Shown here one piece after another: positions 11,701 through 19,936 of a DNA stretch of 64,000 nucleotides; the stretch's first letter is position 1, and each line of letters begins with the position of its first letter. The stretch lies in assembly GCA_037349315.1 (NCBI GenBank), contig JBAIAC010000014.1:29799001-29863000 (forward strand), in the 5' to 3' direction. The position numbers and the translations under genes were made by a program. Below the pieces are notes generated by a model. That model was not told the DNA's origin, made no database searches, and was given only the letters and a program-made list of their open reading frames with translations. The stretch is from Chelydra serpentina (taxonomy: Eukaryota > Chordata > Testudines > Chelydridae).

Positions 11701-14700
11701 ATCTAAATTCCAAAGTTCCATGACTTGCAATGAGATTTAGGCAGCTAGGCCCAGATTTTTTTAAAGGTGTTCAGACTCTCTGCATGGTCCAAAAGGGGTG
11801 AAGTCCAGCACAAAATGGGGGCTGGCTGTGGTGGAGAGATACTTCATCCCTCTCTGACCTTGTGGAAGATACTCAAATTAAAATAGCCAGAGGATGTATG
11901 AACTGTGTTTTTGCATTTCTTCTCCTCCCCTTCCCATTCAGACCAGTGGGGGGCACTGGGTGCCAGAGCTGCTGTGGGAGAACAGGGCTTCCTATGGATG
12001 CAGAGTGTTCTGTTTTTTGTTTTTGTTTTTTTTTCCCTGCAAGAGTGTTTCTTTCAGGTCTGCCCCAAAGATCCTTCTAAATATAGAATCATAGAAGTGT
12101 AGGGCTGGAAGGGACCTCAGTAGGTCAGGTAGTCTAGTCCCTTGCACACATGTCAGGGCTAAGTTATAACTAGACCATTCCTGACAGGTGTTTGTCTAAC
12201 CTGTTCTTAAAAGCCTCCAATGACAGAGATTTCGCAACCACCTTAGGCAATTTGTACCAGTGCTTAACTACCCTGACAGGTAGAAGGTTTTTCCTAATGT
12301 CCAACCTAAACTCCCTTGCTGCAATTTTAAGCCCATTGCTTCTTGTCCTATCCTCAGAAGTTAAGGAGAAAAATTCCCCCCCCCTCCTTCTTGTAACATC
12401 CTGTTAGGAACGGTAAAACCTCAGAGTTATGAACAACTCAGGAGTGGCGGTTGTTTGTAACTCTGAACAAAATATTATCGTTGTTCTTTCCAAAGTTTAC
12501 AACTAAACATTGACTTAATACAGCTTTGATAATTTATATACAGAAGAAAAATGCTGCTTTTAACCATCTTAATTTAAACGAAACAAGCACAGAAATAGTT
12601 TTTCTTACCTTATCAAATCTTTTTTATTAGTAGTTTACGTTTAACACAGAACTGTACTGTATTTGCTTTTGTGTGTATCTGCTGCTGCCTGATTGGTGTG
12701 TGGTTGACCGCTCAGTTTGTAACTCTGGTGTTCGTAACTGAGGTTTACTGTACTTAAAAACTGTTATGTCCTCCCTCAGTCATCTTTTCTCCATACTAAA
12801 TTAACACAATTTTTTCAGTCTTTCTTCATACGTTATGTTTTCTAGACCTTTTTAATCACTTTTGTTGCTCTCCTCTGAACTTTTTCCAGTTTGTTACCAT
12901 CTTTCCTGAAATGTGGTGCCCAGAACTGGACACTGTACTCCAGTTGAGGCCTTATTAGCGTGGAGTAGAGTGGAAGAATTCTTTGTGTGTTTTGCTTACA
13001 GCATTCCTGCTGATACATCCCAGAATATTTGCTTTTTTTGCAACAGTGTTACACTGTTTACTCATATTTAGCTTGTGATCCACTACAATCCCCAGCTCCC
13101 TTTCCGCAGTACTCCTTCCTAGGCAGTCATTTCCCATTTTATATGTGTACAACTGATTGTTCCTTCCTCAATGGAGTACTTCACATTTGTCCTTCTTGAA
13201 CTTCTTATTTACTTCACACCATTTCTCCAATTTGTCCAGATCATTTTGAATTTTAATCCTATCCTCCAAAACACATGAGCAGAAAATCTCTTATGAAATC
13301 TTTTATGAGAAATAATGAAATATCTAGGACATACATTTTAAAGGATGCTGTGTCAGAAAATAGATCAGTTAAAAGCATTCTTAGACTGTTGTCACTTCCA
13401 TGGGAATTTACCCACAGACTTTAATGGAGTAGGATTGGTCCCATAATGCAGTATCGTCTGGCTTTCCTGACTTGTGTATTTGAATGCACAATTCTTGCAT
13501 ACTATTCTTACAACCACGGTTTGTCCCTTGTTACCTATGTACTAGTTGTAGGTTACATTTATGCTTTAATATGTGTGTGGTGTTGCTGAGTTATGGTTGT
13601 GTGAATTTTTGCATTTCAATTCTGAACTATTCCTATTACATTATTGCTGTTGACTGTACTTAGTTTCTGTGCTTTTTATGAAGAAGAATTAAAACCAAAT
13701 GCACAAACGCTTCTCTTATTTCCTTTTCTGTATAGACGTTTGAATGTACCACTATTGCATCATACTTTTCAAATCAGATTTTTCACATGCCCCAAAATGC
13801 AGTATATTCCACCAAGGATACACTTTTCTAAATTAATACCCTGGATTGGGGTTCATCAGAAAGGCTGGCTGATTATTGGGTCCTTTCTGAAGTTATCTTA
13901 AAGATATTCAGGGTAAGAGATGTTAAACAATTGAAAATGCTCTTTAATGATTTAAGGTTCAAAGGAAGCAAAGTTAAAATGAACCATTTGGGCAAAGCAG
14001 TTTAAAACATGCAGGATAACCTAGAGTTCAGGGGTTGATCCTCAGCTGGTGTAAATGGTTCTAGCTCCACTGAAGTCAATAGAGCTATAGCAATTTATAC
14101 CAGCTCAAGAGCTGCCCCCTGAACTTCTGTGCACTATTTAAAACAATCTAAAAATGGAAGATTACAATAACGTACAATGCACAATACATGTTTAATATTA
14201 ATCATTTTATTTTAACGAAATATCTTCAAATGTATGACCCATTTTATCCTAGAACTACATTCATATCAATTTTTAAAAATTCTTTAAGGTTAAAAACTAC
14301 AAATTTGAGTATTTTCTTAAAACATGGAAAAATCACACTTTCCCAAACTGTAAGAGCTGTCCACTTGCATTGTAGAGGGAGATGTGTAAAGGGACAAAGA
14401 GGAATTTGGCATCTAACTCCTCTTTGTGCCTTTGAAAATCTCCCCTGTACTTAATTGATTTTTGTTTTGTACAAATGATTCACAATTGTAACTTAATCCA
14501 AACCGCTTCACGTTGTGGGAGAAAACTGGGTTCTGATTTGAATCTCGGGTCTGTTCTCTTCTCCCCCCCCCCCCCCCCCCCCTCTAAGATTCAGGTACTG
14601 CTGTAGATAATAGTGAATACCAGGGAGGGGCTTTTTCTTGACGCCAGTTGGGATGTGACTGAAAGCTTGTAACAGCATCGCAGGGGCTTTTGGCACTGTG

Positions 14701-16026
14701 AGATCACCAACTGCAACCCTGATCTAGCTGCAAACCTGAATCCTCACCTAATTCTAATTGTGATCAAAACCGTGTGTCCTCAGCCTATCTCTAATTGTCT
14801 TGTCTCTTCCACCTCTCCCTGTGATGTGGTAAATCCCAGTGTAATGCTAATAATGCTCATGCACACTGAGGGGATTTAACAGACCTGATGTGCAACTGAT
14901 TTGGTAAATACCACCATTTCTTCATGTTTAAGAATGTCTCTTAAATTATTTCTGTCTTGCTTCAGGATGGTCTCTGTTTAGATCTTTTAAAACATAACAA
15001 ATTTTACATGACTAATAAATACACTAATAGCTTCTTTCAAAAATGTTAAATGTTTATCAAATACTCAGTGCACAAATGTAATACAGTTTTGTAAGCCATG
15101 CATTTTCATTTCATTGTATTCACATACTTCACAGTTATTAATGTTGCATTTAAGGGGGTAAATCTTCTTAAAATATTAATAAAACTATTCTAGAATTAAA
15201 CATCTTTGACTTCAAACCTGACAGTAATTATTTATTTTAAAAGAATTATAATTGAGTTGGGAAATTTTGTAATATAGTATATTCTAGAATTAGTTTCTTT
15301 CTGAACTGAAGCTCTAAAAACCTGTTGCAAAATATTCCAAATATATTCCAAAGAAAAATGTTTAGATGAATATTAGGACCTAGTTGCACAAGGTACAGAG
15401 CCTCTGCAGGACTGGACCTTTCCAGCAGTTAGTGAAATTTGTTAGGGTTATGCTGTATTTACAGACTTCAACACTGGTGGTGCTAACCTTTTTTTTCCCC
15501 CATCTGCAAGGGATGTATCCAGTCAGTTGCTGTTCTAACTCTCTCTTTCTAGGGCTATATAATGTGGCTTTTAATCTTAACAGATTTATTGGGTTTTTTT
15601 GTGCAGAGAAAGAAATAGAAGAGAAATTAGTCTTTTACCTTCAGTGTTCTCTGTGCTAGTGCTTATGTTCAGCTGTCTCTCAGTTGCAGAGCACCTGCCG
15701 TTGTTGTCTTCTGTTAATTGTGTGACTGGTTCATATTGCAGTATGGCATCCAGATCATGAAAAAACTTCATGGTTTTAGTGGCATCTCCAGAGTTGTGGG
15801 CATATTTAACTGTTCTGAATTCATACTTCAGATTTTTATACTTTGCTCGGCACTGTTTCCAGTCTCTGCAAACTCCTAACTCCTGTAGTCTTTTAGCAAT
15901 GTAGATAAATATTCCTTTATTCCTCAGTGTTCCATGAAGTTGCTTTCTTATGTTTTTTTCTGACCAGATGCTTAGCAAGGCTTTAACCTCCTCTTCAGTC
16001 CAATGCTTTCCTGCTCCACTCTCCAT
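71..16026 (-). CDS. Unrecognised multi-exon gene with two Myb/SANT-like (trihelix) domains, partial (runs off left edge)
   Basis: A spliced minus-strand gene is built from exons 16026-15639, 10795-10709, 8802-8323, 6622-6533, 6332-6237 and 157-71. All have good GT donors and AG acceptors and join in phase 1, giving one open frame. Exons 1 and 3 each carry a trihelix DNA-binding domain (Myb/SANT-like, as in the ZSCAN20/ZSCAN29 and MSANTD groups), with GKHWT, an RNK motif and DWKQCR-KYKNLK. The small exons encode acidic repeats. The likely start is ATG at 16026, with A at -3 and G at +4. The probable role is nuclear DNA binding, which is inferred from the domain only. The 3' part, perhaps with further exons, lies left of position 1. 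I do not recognise the gene. It lies antisense to PPAT, most simply inside PPAT intron 1. Exon structure is well supported; expression is unknown. Confidence 0.72.
158..1341. other. Intronic stretch, nothing recognised
   Basis: This is AT-rich intron of the minus-strand trihelix gene. The short open frames are not coding-like. I see no RNA gene or clear repeat. Confidence 0.5.
1342..1622. mobile_element. Harbinger-type MITE remnant
   Basis: The ends resemble the inverted termini of other Harbinger MITEs in the window: GGGTATGTCTGCACTG on the left and a reverse-complement-like GGGTAGACATAGAC on the right. The interior is degenerate and holds a G-rich run near 1544-1560. The target duplication is not clear. 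Confidence 0.45.
1623..2688. other. Intronic stretch, nothing recognised
   Basis: No splice-flanked coding exon, RNA gene or clear element was seen here. Confidence 0.45.
2689..2730. repeat. (GT)n microsatellite
   Basis: About 21 uninterrupted GT dinucleotides follow a short G run. Confidence 0.97.
3003..3485. mobile_element. hAT-type non-autonomous DNA transposon
   Basis: The termini TGGTTTCTCAAC and GTTGAGAACTACGG are inverted copies of the hAT-style end (CAGTGGTTCTCAACC-like). The interior is GC-rich with no coding capacity. I could not confirm an 8-bp target duplication. Confidence 0.6.
3486..4160. other. Intronic stretch, possible degenerate MIR-like segment
   Basis: There is no exon. 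Around 3805-3900 the sequence loosely resembles a MIR core, but it is too diverged to assert. Confidence 0.3.
4165..4250. repeat. Hairpin-forming interspersed repeat
   Basis: The left arm CAGCTGGTGTAAATTG is mirrored by CAAATTATACCAGCTG about 50 bp later, giving a snap-back structure. The same family occurs at 14037-14115. Confidence 0.65.
4296..4590. mobile_element. hAT-type repeat, same family as 19519-19936
   Basis: It shares phrases with the element at 19.5 kb in the opposite orientation: GTCACGGATTCTGTGACTT and TGACTTTTACTAAAAATAA. Boundaries are approximate. Confidence 0.45.
4591..6236. other. Intronic stretch, nothing firm
   Basis: This is AT-rich intron. A short splice-like segment near 5560-5595 on the minus strand was considered and rejected as an exon. 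Confidence 0.45.
6237..6332 (-). CDS. Trihelix gene, small phase-1 exon
   Basis: This exon is 96 bp (32 codons, phase 1-1) between acceptor TTTATAG and donor GTGAGT. It encodes an acidic peptide with [19 protein letters not shown] followed by a DE-rich end. It is similar to the exons at 6533-6622 and 71-157. The intron to the previous exon is only about 200 bp. Confidence 0.65.
6533..6622 (-). CDS. Trihelix gene, small phase-1 exon
   Basis: This exon is 90 bp (30 codons, phase 1-1) between acceptor TTACACAG and donor GTAAAT. The peptide begins [19 protein letters not shown]. The SVSN core and the acidic context match the neighbouring 96-bp exon. Confidence 0.65.
6785..6814. repeat. A-rich tract
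   Basis: This is a long A homopolymer broken by TT, lying in an intron between trihelix exons. Confidence 0.85.
6880..7078 (-). mobile_element. tRNA-derived SINE with CR1-like tail (turtle type)
   Basis: On the minus strand the element starts GGGAGGGATAGCTCAGTGG, an RNA polymerase III A box, with a B box GGTTGTGAGTTCAATCC about 50 bp further on. After an unrelated middle it ends in a CR1-like tail (CTCGATGACCTTTCAAGG and CTTCCAGTTCTAGGAG). A tRNA head with a CR1 tail is the known architecture of turtle polIII/SINEs. They are mobilised by CR1 reverse transcriptase. Confidence 0.85.
7271..7673. mobile_element. hAT non-autonomous element with 8-bp target duplication
   Basis: The termini CAGTGGCTCTCAATC and GGTTGAGAACTTCTG are inverted. 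The flanks AACTAGAC (7263-7270) and AACTAGAT (7674-7681) match at 7 of 8 bases, as expected for hAT. There is no transposase inside. Confidence 0.85.
7693..7918. mobile_element. Palindromic Harbinger-type MITE
   Basis: There are two inverted halves, each with CTGCAATTAAA or TTTAATTGCAGTGTA and GCTGACTTGAGC or GAGTCAGCTGACATG. The right end GTGTAGACATACCC matches Harbinger ends elsewhere in the window. Confidence 0.7.
8323..8802 (-). CDS. Trihelix gene, exon with second Myb/SANT-like domain
   Basis: This exon is 480 bp, phase 1 at both ends, with donor GTAAGA. The trihelix domain covers exon residues about 38-125: [17 protein letters not shown], then [13 protein letters not shown] and [17 protein letters not shown], then [12 protein letters not shown]. 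An acidic tail follows. Two acceptors (ATGCAG before 8802 and ATGTAG before 8760) lie in a 42-bp tandem duplication. Either gives the same frame, so the product may or may not contain 14 extra residues. It is paralogous to the exon at 15639-16026. Confidence 0.8.
8803..9269. other. Intronic stretch with a strong pyrimidine tract (minus strand)
   Basis: Immediately upstream of the trihelix exon on the minus strand is a long CT-rich tract suited to the 3' splice site. Nothing else is recognised. Confidence 0.4.
9280..9395 (+). mobile_element. MIR-like CORE-SINE remnant
   Basis: The phrase GGGGAAACTGAGGCACA is followed by a weak copy of the MIR core and AGGTAGGACTAGAAGCCAA. Edges are approximate. 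This is an ancient amniote SINE. Confidence 0.6.
9396..10391. other. Intronic stretch, nothing recognised
   Basis: The sequence is AT-rich, with no exon or element identified. Confidence 0.4.
10404..10471 (-). mobile_element. 5'-truncated retroelement tail with perfect 12-bp target duplication
   Basis: A 68-bp insert reads ATCAGAGGGGTAGCCGTGTT through to CACCTTATAGAC. This is the end of a repeat common in turtles and crocodilians, whose natural 3' end appears to be on the minus strand. It is flanked by TAACATCCATTT on both sides (10392-10403 and 10472-10483). Confidence 0.75.
10709..10795 (-). CDS. Trihelix gene, small phase-1 exon between the two domain exons
   Basis: This exon is 87 bp (29 codons, phase 1-1) between acceptor CTCTTCAG and donor GTACAG. 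The peptide is [20 protein letters not shown] followed by a short tail ending IELG. It links the exon at 15639-16026 to that at 8323-8802 in frame. Confidence 0.65.
10796..12079. other. Intronic stretch with a possible 27-bp microexon
   Basis: This is mostly AT-rich intron. On the minus strand near 11304-11330 a CTCAG acceptor and a GTTAGT donor bracket a phase-1-compatible 27-bp segment (ELMEGRHTK). That is too short to be sure of. Confidence 0.25.
12080..13272 (-). mobile_element. Old CR1 LINE 3' fragment, interrupted by a MITE
   Basis: On the minus strand this is the CR1 3' region. It ends in ATTCTATA beside GGTCCCTTCCAGCCCTAC-like tail sequence. The translated piece at 12955-13152 ([15 protein letters not shown]) matches the C-terminal part of ORF2. 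It is broken by stops and frameshifts. Inserted at 12411-12750 is an inverted-repeat element. Confidence 0.85.
12411..12750. mobile_element. Inverted-repeat MITE (Tc1/mariner-Tigger-like) inside the CR1
   Basis: The left end GGTAAAACCTCAGAGTTATG and right end CGTAACTGAGGTTTACTG are inverted copies. CR1 sequence resumes on both sides. The end sequence and an adjacent TA suggest a TA-targeting mariner/Tigger relative. It carries no ORF. Confidence 0.6.
13273..14030. other. Intronic stretch, weak ancient repeats only
   Basis: Near 13390-13450 there is an old amniote repeat phrase (CACAGACTTTAATGGAGTAG). No exon was seen. Confidence 0.35.
14037..14115. repeat. Hairpin-forming interspersed repeat
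   Basis: The arms CAGCTGGTGTAAATGG and CAATTTATACCAGCTC flank a short centre containing TGAAGTCAATAGAGCT. It is the same family as 4165-4250. Confidence 0.65.
14116..15638. other. Intronic stretch with a C homopolymer
   Basis: A run of about 20 C bases lies at 14563-14582. The rest is AT-rich with no exon or element recognised. Confidence 0.5.
15639..16026 (-). CDS. Trihelix gene, probable first coding exon with first Myb/SANT-like domain
   Basis: ATG at 16026 is in strong context and opens [18 protein letters not shown]. The trihelix domain spans residues about 6-95: W9, W21, RNKGIF at 35-40, [17 protein letters not shown] at 54-70 and [11 protein letters not shown] near 86-96. A polar tail rich in S and T follows. 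Donor GTAAAA comes after the first base of a glycine codon (phase 1). The frame is closed by TAG about 80 bp upstream, right at a CCTAG that could be an acceptor. A non-initiator, spliced upstream extension is therefore possible. Confidence 0.75.
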
Positions 16027-16657
16027 GTTGAAAGTGACCTGGAAATGATTCACTATTTCTAGCCAAGATTTTGTTTCCTAGGAAACCAGACGGCTGGTTG
16101 TCAGTAAGCTCCACAGAGATGAAAGGATCTAGTTTTACTGGCTCAAGCTGCCTGAGGGGAGTAACTTGAGAAACTGCCAAATAAGCAGGCTCTATATTAG
16201 AGGCAGACAAATAAAACAGCTCAGACACAAATGAAGTGTAATCTAGTACCTAGTATTCCACAAGATAAAAAATAAATTCAGGGTGTCTACTTGCTTTAAC
16301 CCTTCTTATGAACAATGTTTTAAATATGATCACTATTTTTAATGAATGTTTTAAGAAAGAAAGTAAATGAGTTCGTTTTTTTCTTTTAAGATTATCTCTT
16401 GTGTTGTAGTTAGGAGTTAATTAGACATTGTAGCAGTTTTTGTTTGCAGCCAGTTTTACATTTTGGAACCTAAAAGATGTTGGTAAGAGTTCTCATTAAG
16501 TTACAAATTATGATTGCATTTGATATTGTATTAGCATTAAAATACACATTGGAATTATCCACATTTTAAATTGTGTGTCTGTATTTTATAAAACTCCTAT
16601 TTTATTCTAGGATTGCTTGTGAGCACAATTGATTTAAACAAAAAAGCTGAAAACTAA

Positions 16658-17382
16658 GGGCAGGTCTACACTACAGCACTACATCGGCGCAGCCGTATTG
16701 CGTCTGGTGAGGATGCGCTATGCTGACAGGAGCTGGTGCTTGGGGCGGCACATTTCTTGGGGCGGCATTCTGGCACCGGCCATGCCGCCCCTAGAAATGT
16801 GCCCCGGCTGCCCCAGCCCACCTCTGCTCTGCTGGCTTTTGCGCGCCGCCGCCGCTCAGCTTCTCTCCAAGCGGCCGTTTCGCGTGCCGCTTCTCCCCCT
16901 CCCTCCCAGGCTTAAGAGCCTGGGAGGGAGGGGGAGAAGAGAACCCAAGCGGCTGCGGAGCGCGTCTCCCCCTCCCTCCTAGGCATGCCCCGCTTGCTCC
17001 CCGCCGGCGCTCCGGCCAGGGAGAGCAGGGCCGCTGGCATGCCGCCCGTGCTCTGAGTGGGGGGTGGGTGGGTTGTGTTTTTATTTTTTATTATTATTAT
17101 TGGGGGTGCGGCATTTGGGGTTTTGTTTTTGTTTTTTGTTTTTTTTGCTTGGGGCGGCAAAAACGTTAGAGCCGGCCCTAGACAGGAGAGTGCTCTCCCG
17201 TCGGCATAATTACTCCACTTCAGCGAGAAGCAGAAGCTATGTTGATGAGAGAGCACATGCTTGTCGGCATAGTGCTGGTGTGGACAGCACAAAACTTGCG
17301 TTGCCTTGGGAGAGCGGGGGACTTTTTCACACACCTGAGTGACGTAAGCTAGGTTGACTTAAGCAGTAGAGTAGACCTGTCC
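16658..17382. mobile_element. Harbinger MITE with TAA target duplication, carrying a nested hAT
   Basis: The ends GGGCAGGTCTACACTAC and the inverted TAGAGTAGACCTGTCC are flanked by TAA (16655-16657 and 17383-17385), the PIF-Harbinger TWA signature. The original MITE is about 270 bp. The rest is the insertion at 16733-17180. Confidence 0.85.
16733..17180. mobile_element. GC-rich hAT-like element nested in the Harbinger MITE
   Basis: It is bounded by the perfect 8-bp duplication GACAGGAG (16725-16732 and 17181-17188). Inside are GGGGCGGCA motifs near both ends and the right end GAGCCGGCCCTA. Its high GC content could be mistaken for a CpG-island promoter of the neighbouring trihelix gene. Confidence 0.8.
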
Positions 17383-17385
17383 TAA

Positions 17386-18167
17386 GACTGAACAGGTATG
17401 ATGATCTAGGCTGCATGTTAATGAAACTGACCTTTTTAGCTCCATATGGGTACTGTACTAAGGACCAAATCCTAGTTCCTGCTCACAGCTCAGGTATTTG
17501 GGCTCTATGCTGGAGAACTCTAAGGAAAGCAAAAGGGGAGAACAGAATCTCATAGACTAGAAGCAGAGGCCCCCTGCTGCATATTTTTACTTGAGTAAGG
17601 GGGTTGCTTGGCTTGGTTAATTGATCTGAATAACCATGATTTTACCAGTCCCACTCCTTCCCCAGCCATTACTGACTTCAAAAGTCCCTATCGAGTATAG
17701 CTTTGCTGTATGGGGATACAGAGTCCCTGCCAAGCTCTGCACATCCAATCTCAGAGGGTTCACTGCCTATTAGGGGTGTGTGGGGGGGGGCAGGGTTGCC
17801 AAGGGCGGAGGGGGGGGGTGATGAGGGTTGAATTCAGAGTTTGAATCAGTGAAAATCAGAGGCATTACACCAAAGGTTAACTGCAACCATCTGTCTCTAT
17901 TTGATTTTGTTATGATATTTGGAGGGCCATGATCAACATAGAAATGGCCTAAATTTTAAAAACTCAGTTTAAAGTCGATGAATGTACTACACCCACCTTT
18001 AAGTTTTTTCCTGCCAGTTTTTGTGTCTACAGATGCATTTTTCTGAGCAAAGTAAACTGATGAGGGCAGGAAAGAATTTTTTTCTCTCTGTAACTTCTTT
18101 GTTATAATAAATTTTGGTATTACAAGAAACAATAGCAAGAAATGTTTTTTGACAAAAGTGGTCTTTT
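17386..18167. other. Intron/spacer, nothing recognised apart from G runs
   Basis: G-rich tracts lie near 17780-17820. No exon was found. Confidence 0.4.
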
Positions 18168-18916
18168 TAGGGTTGTCAACTATTTTTTAAAAATCGCAAT
18201 TAATCAGGAGGTTAAAACAAGCAGAATACAAAATGTGCTCAATTTATATATTTTTTCCAAATATTTGTACTGTAAAAAATAAAATAAATAGTATTTTTCA
18301 ATTCATCTCATACAAGTACTGTAATGCAATCTCTTTATCATGAAAGTGAAATTTACAAATGTCAATTTTTTTTAACAACTGTTTTGGTTTGTGGTACAAT
18401 GTGAAACTTTAGAGCCTACGAGTCAAAGCATGAAGGGGCATACAAATGTTTAAATACCTTGCAACGCCAGCTACAACAGTGCCATGCAAATGCTGTTTTC
18501 ACTTTCAGGTGATATTGTAAATAAGAAGAAGGCAGCATTATCGCCCATAAATGTAAAAAAACGTGTTTTATCTTACCGATTTGGCTGAACAAGAAGTAGG
18601 ACTGAGTAGACTTGTATGAGGTGAATTGAAAAATGCTATTTCTTTTATCTTTCTTACAGTTCAAATATTTGTAACCACAAATAATATAAAGTGAGCACTG
18701 TACACTTTGTATTCTGTGTTGTAATTGAAATTAATATATTTGAAAATGTAGAAAAATGTCCAAAAATATTTATAATAGATTTAAATTGGTATTCTATTAT
18801 TGTTTAACAGTGCGATTAAAACTGCAATTATCCATGACTGTTTGTTTGTTTTTTTAATTTAGTTAATTTGTTTTGTGTTAATAGCGTGCGTTAACTGCAA
18901 TTAATTGACAGTCCTA
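18168..18916. mobile_element. hAT-type AT-rich element
   Basis: The ends TAGGGTTGTCAA and TTGACAGTCCTA are inverted. Sub-terminal CGCAATTAATC and ACTGCAATTAATTG are also inverted. The interior is non-coding. The 8-bp flanks match poorly. Confidence 0.65.
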
Positions 18917-19518
18917 GTTTGTTTGTTTTTTATTTTTTTAAGTTGAATTCCCTTTAGCACTTCACTTTACATACAGGTGGTATTAATGACTTATAAAATA
19001 ACTTTGAGACTTGGACATAATCCGTGATGGAAAATATTCAGGTATTGTTGGGATCAAGCATATTGAACATTTGCACCTCATTCTCCTGTTTTTTATAAGG
19101 TCTTTTCTACACATGGAATTATTCTGGAATACTTACTGCACTTTAAATGCACGCCTTGCCTTAATCCGAATTAACTTTTCAAGTCGACAAGCTGTTACAG
19201 TAGTATAACTCGAGAATGACTCCAGTGATGCCAATTGAGTTATGCTAGTTTAATGTGAGAGCAGAATCACATCCTATTATACAAGACCTGTAGCTGTTTT
19301 ATATTTAAGTAATCTAATAGATACATTTTATTTCCCTTCCATCTGCATTAAACTACTTCATTTAGTATATATGTTACGGGTTGTTAGTTTTTCTTGGCTA
19401 CAGCTTGTAGGTGCATTCTACAGACATTTTTATTTCGGGGTATTCGATTTTTGAGTAATTGAAGGCTGCATTGGGAATTTACCAGTAGTCCAAAGACCAC
19501 ATCTGCATAGATTATGGT

Positions 19519-19936
19519 TAAGGCTACAGTTTAGTCACAGGTATTTTTAATAAAAGTCATGGATAGGCAATAAACAAAATTCACGGCCTGTGACCTGTCC
19601 ATGACTTGTACTGTGAATACCCCTGACTAAATCTTAGCCAGGGGGCTTCTGCTCTAGGGGGGCCCCACTGTGGCCGCTGCCTTCCCCTGCTGCCTTAGCA
19701 GCAGCCAGTGCAGCTGGCCCTGGGGCAGCTCCAGCAGTGGCCGGTGTGGCTGGCTGCAGGGCCGCTCCAGCAGCGGCTGGTGTGACTGGCCCTTGGACTA
19801 CCTGAGCAGCTGGCCCCTTGGCCAGCCACTTGGGTGGCCCTGGGGTCAGCCACAGTGGCTGCTGCGGAAGTCAGCGGTTGTGGAAAGTCATGGAATTCAT
19901 GACTTCAGCGACCTCCGTGACAGACACAGAGCCCTA
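19519..19936. mobile_element. hAT non-autonomous element with perfect 8-bp target duplication
   Basis: The ends TAAGGCTACAGTTTAGTCAC and GTGACAGACACAGAGCCCTA are inverted copies. The flanks ATTATGGT (19511-19518 and 19937-19944) are identical. The GC-rich middle encodes nothing credible. Confidence 0.88.

Noticed and set aside
16698..17342. GC-rich open frames suggesting a CpG-island first exon, possibly PPAT exon 1
   Set aside because: The block is explained by a hAT element with GACAGGAG duplications inside a TAA-flanked Harbinger MITE. No PPAT N-terminal coding is present.
17996..18042. Minus-strand segment with CTCAG and GTGGGT sites (NASVDTKTGRKKLK)
   Set aside because: Its phase (0 to 1) does not fit a phase-consistent join to the exon at 16026, and there is no family similarity.
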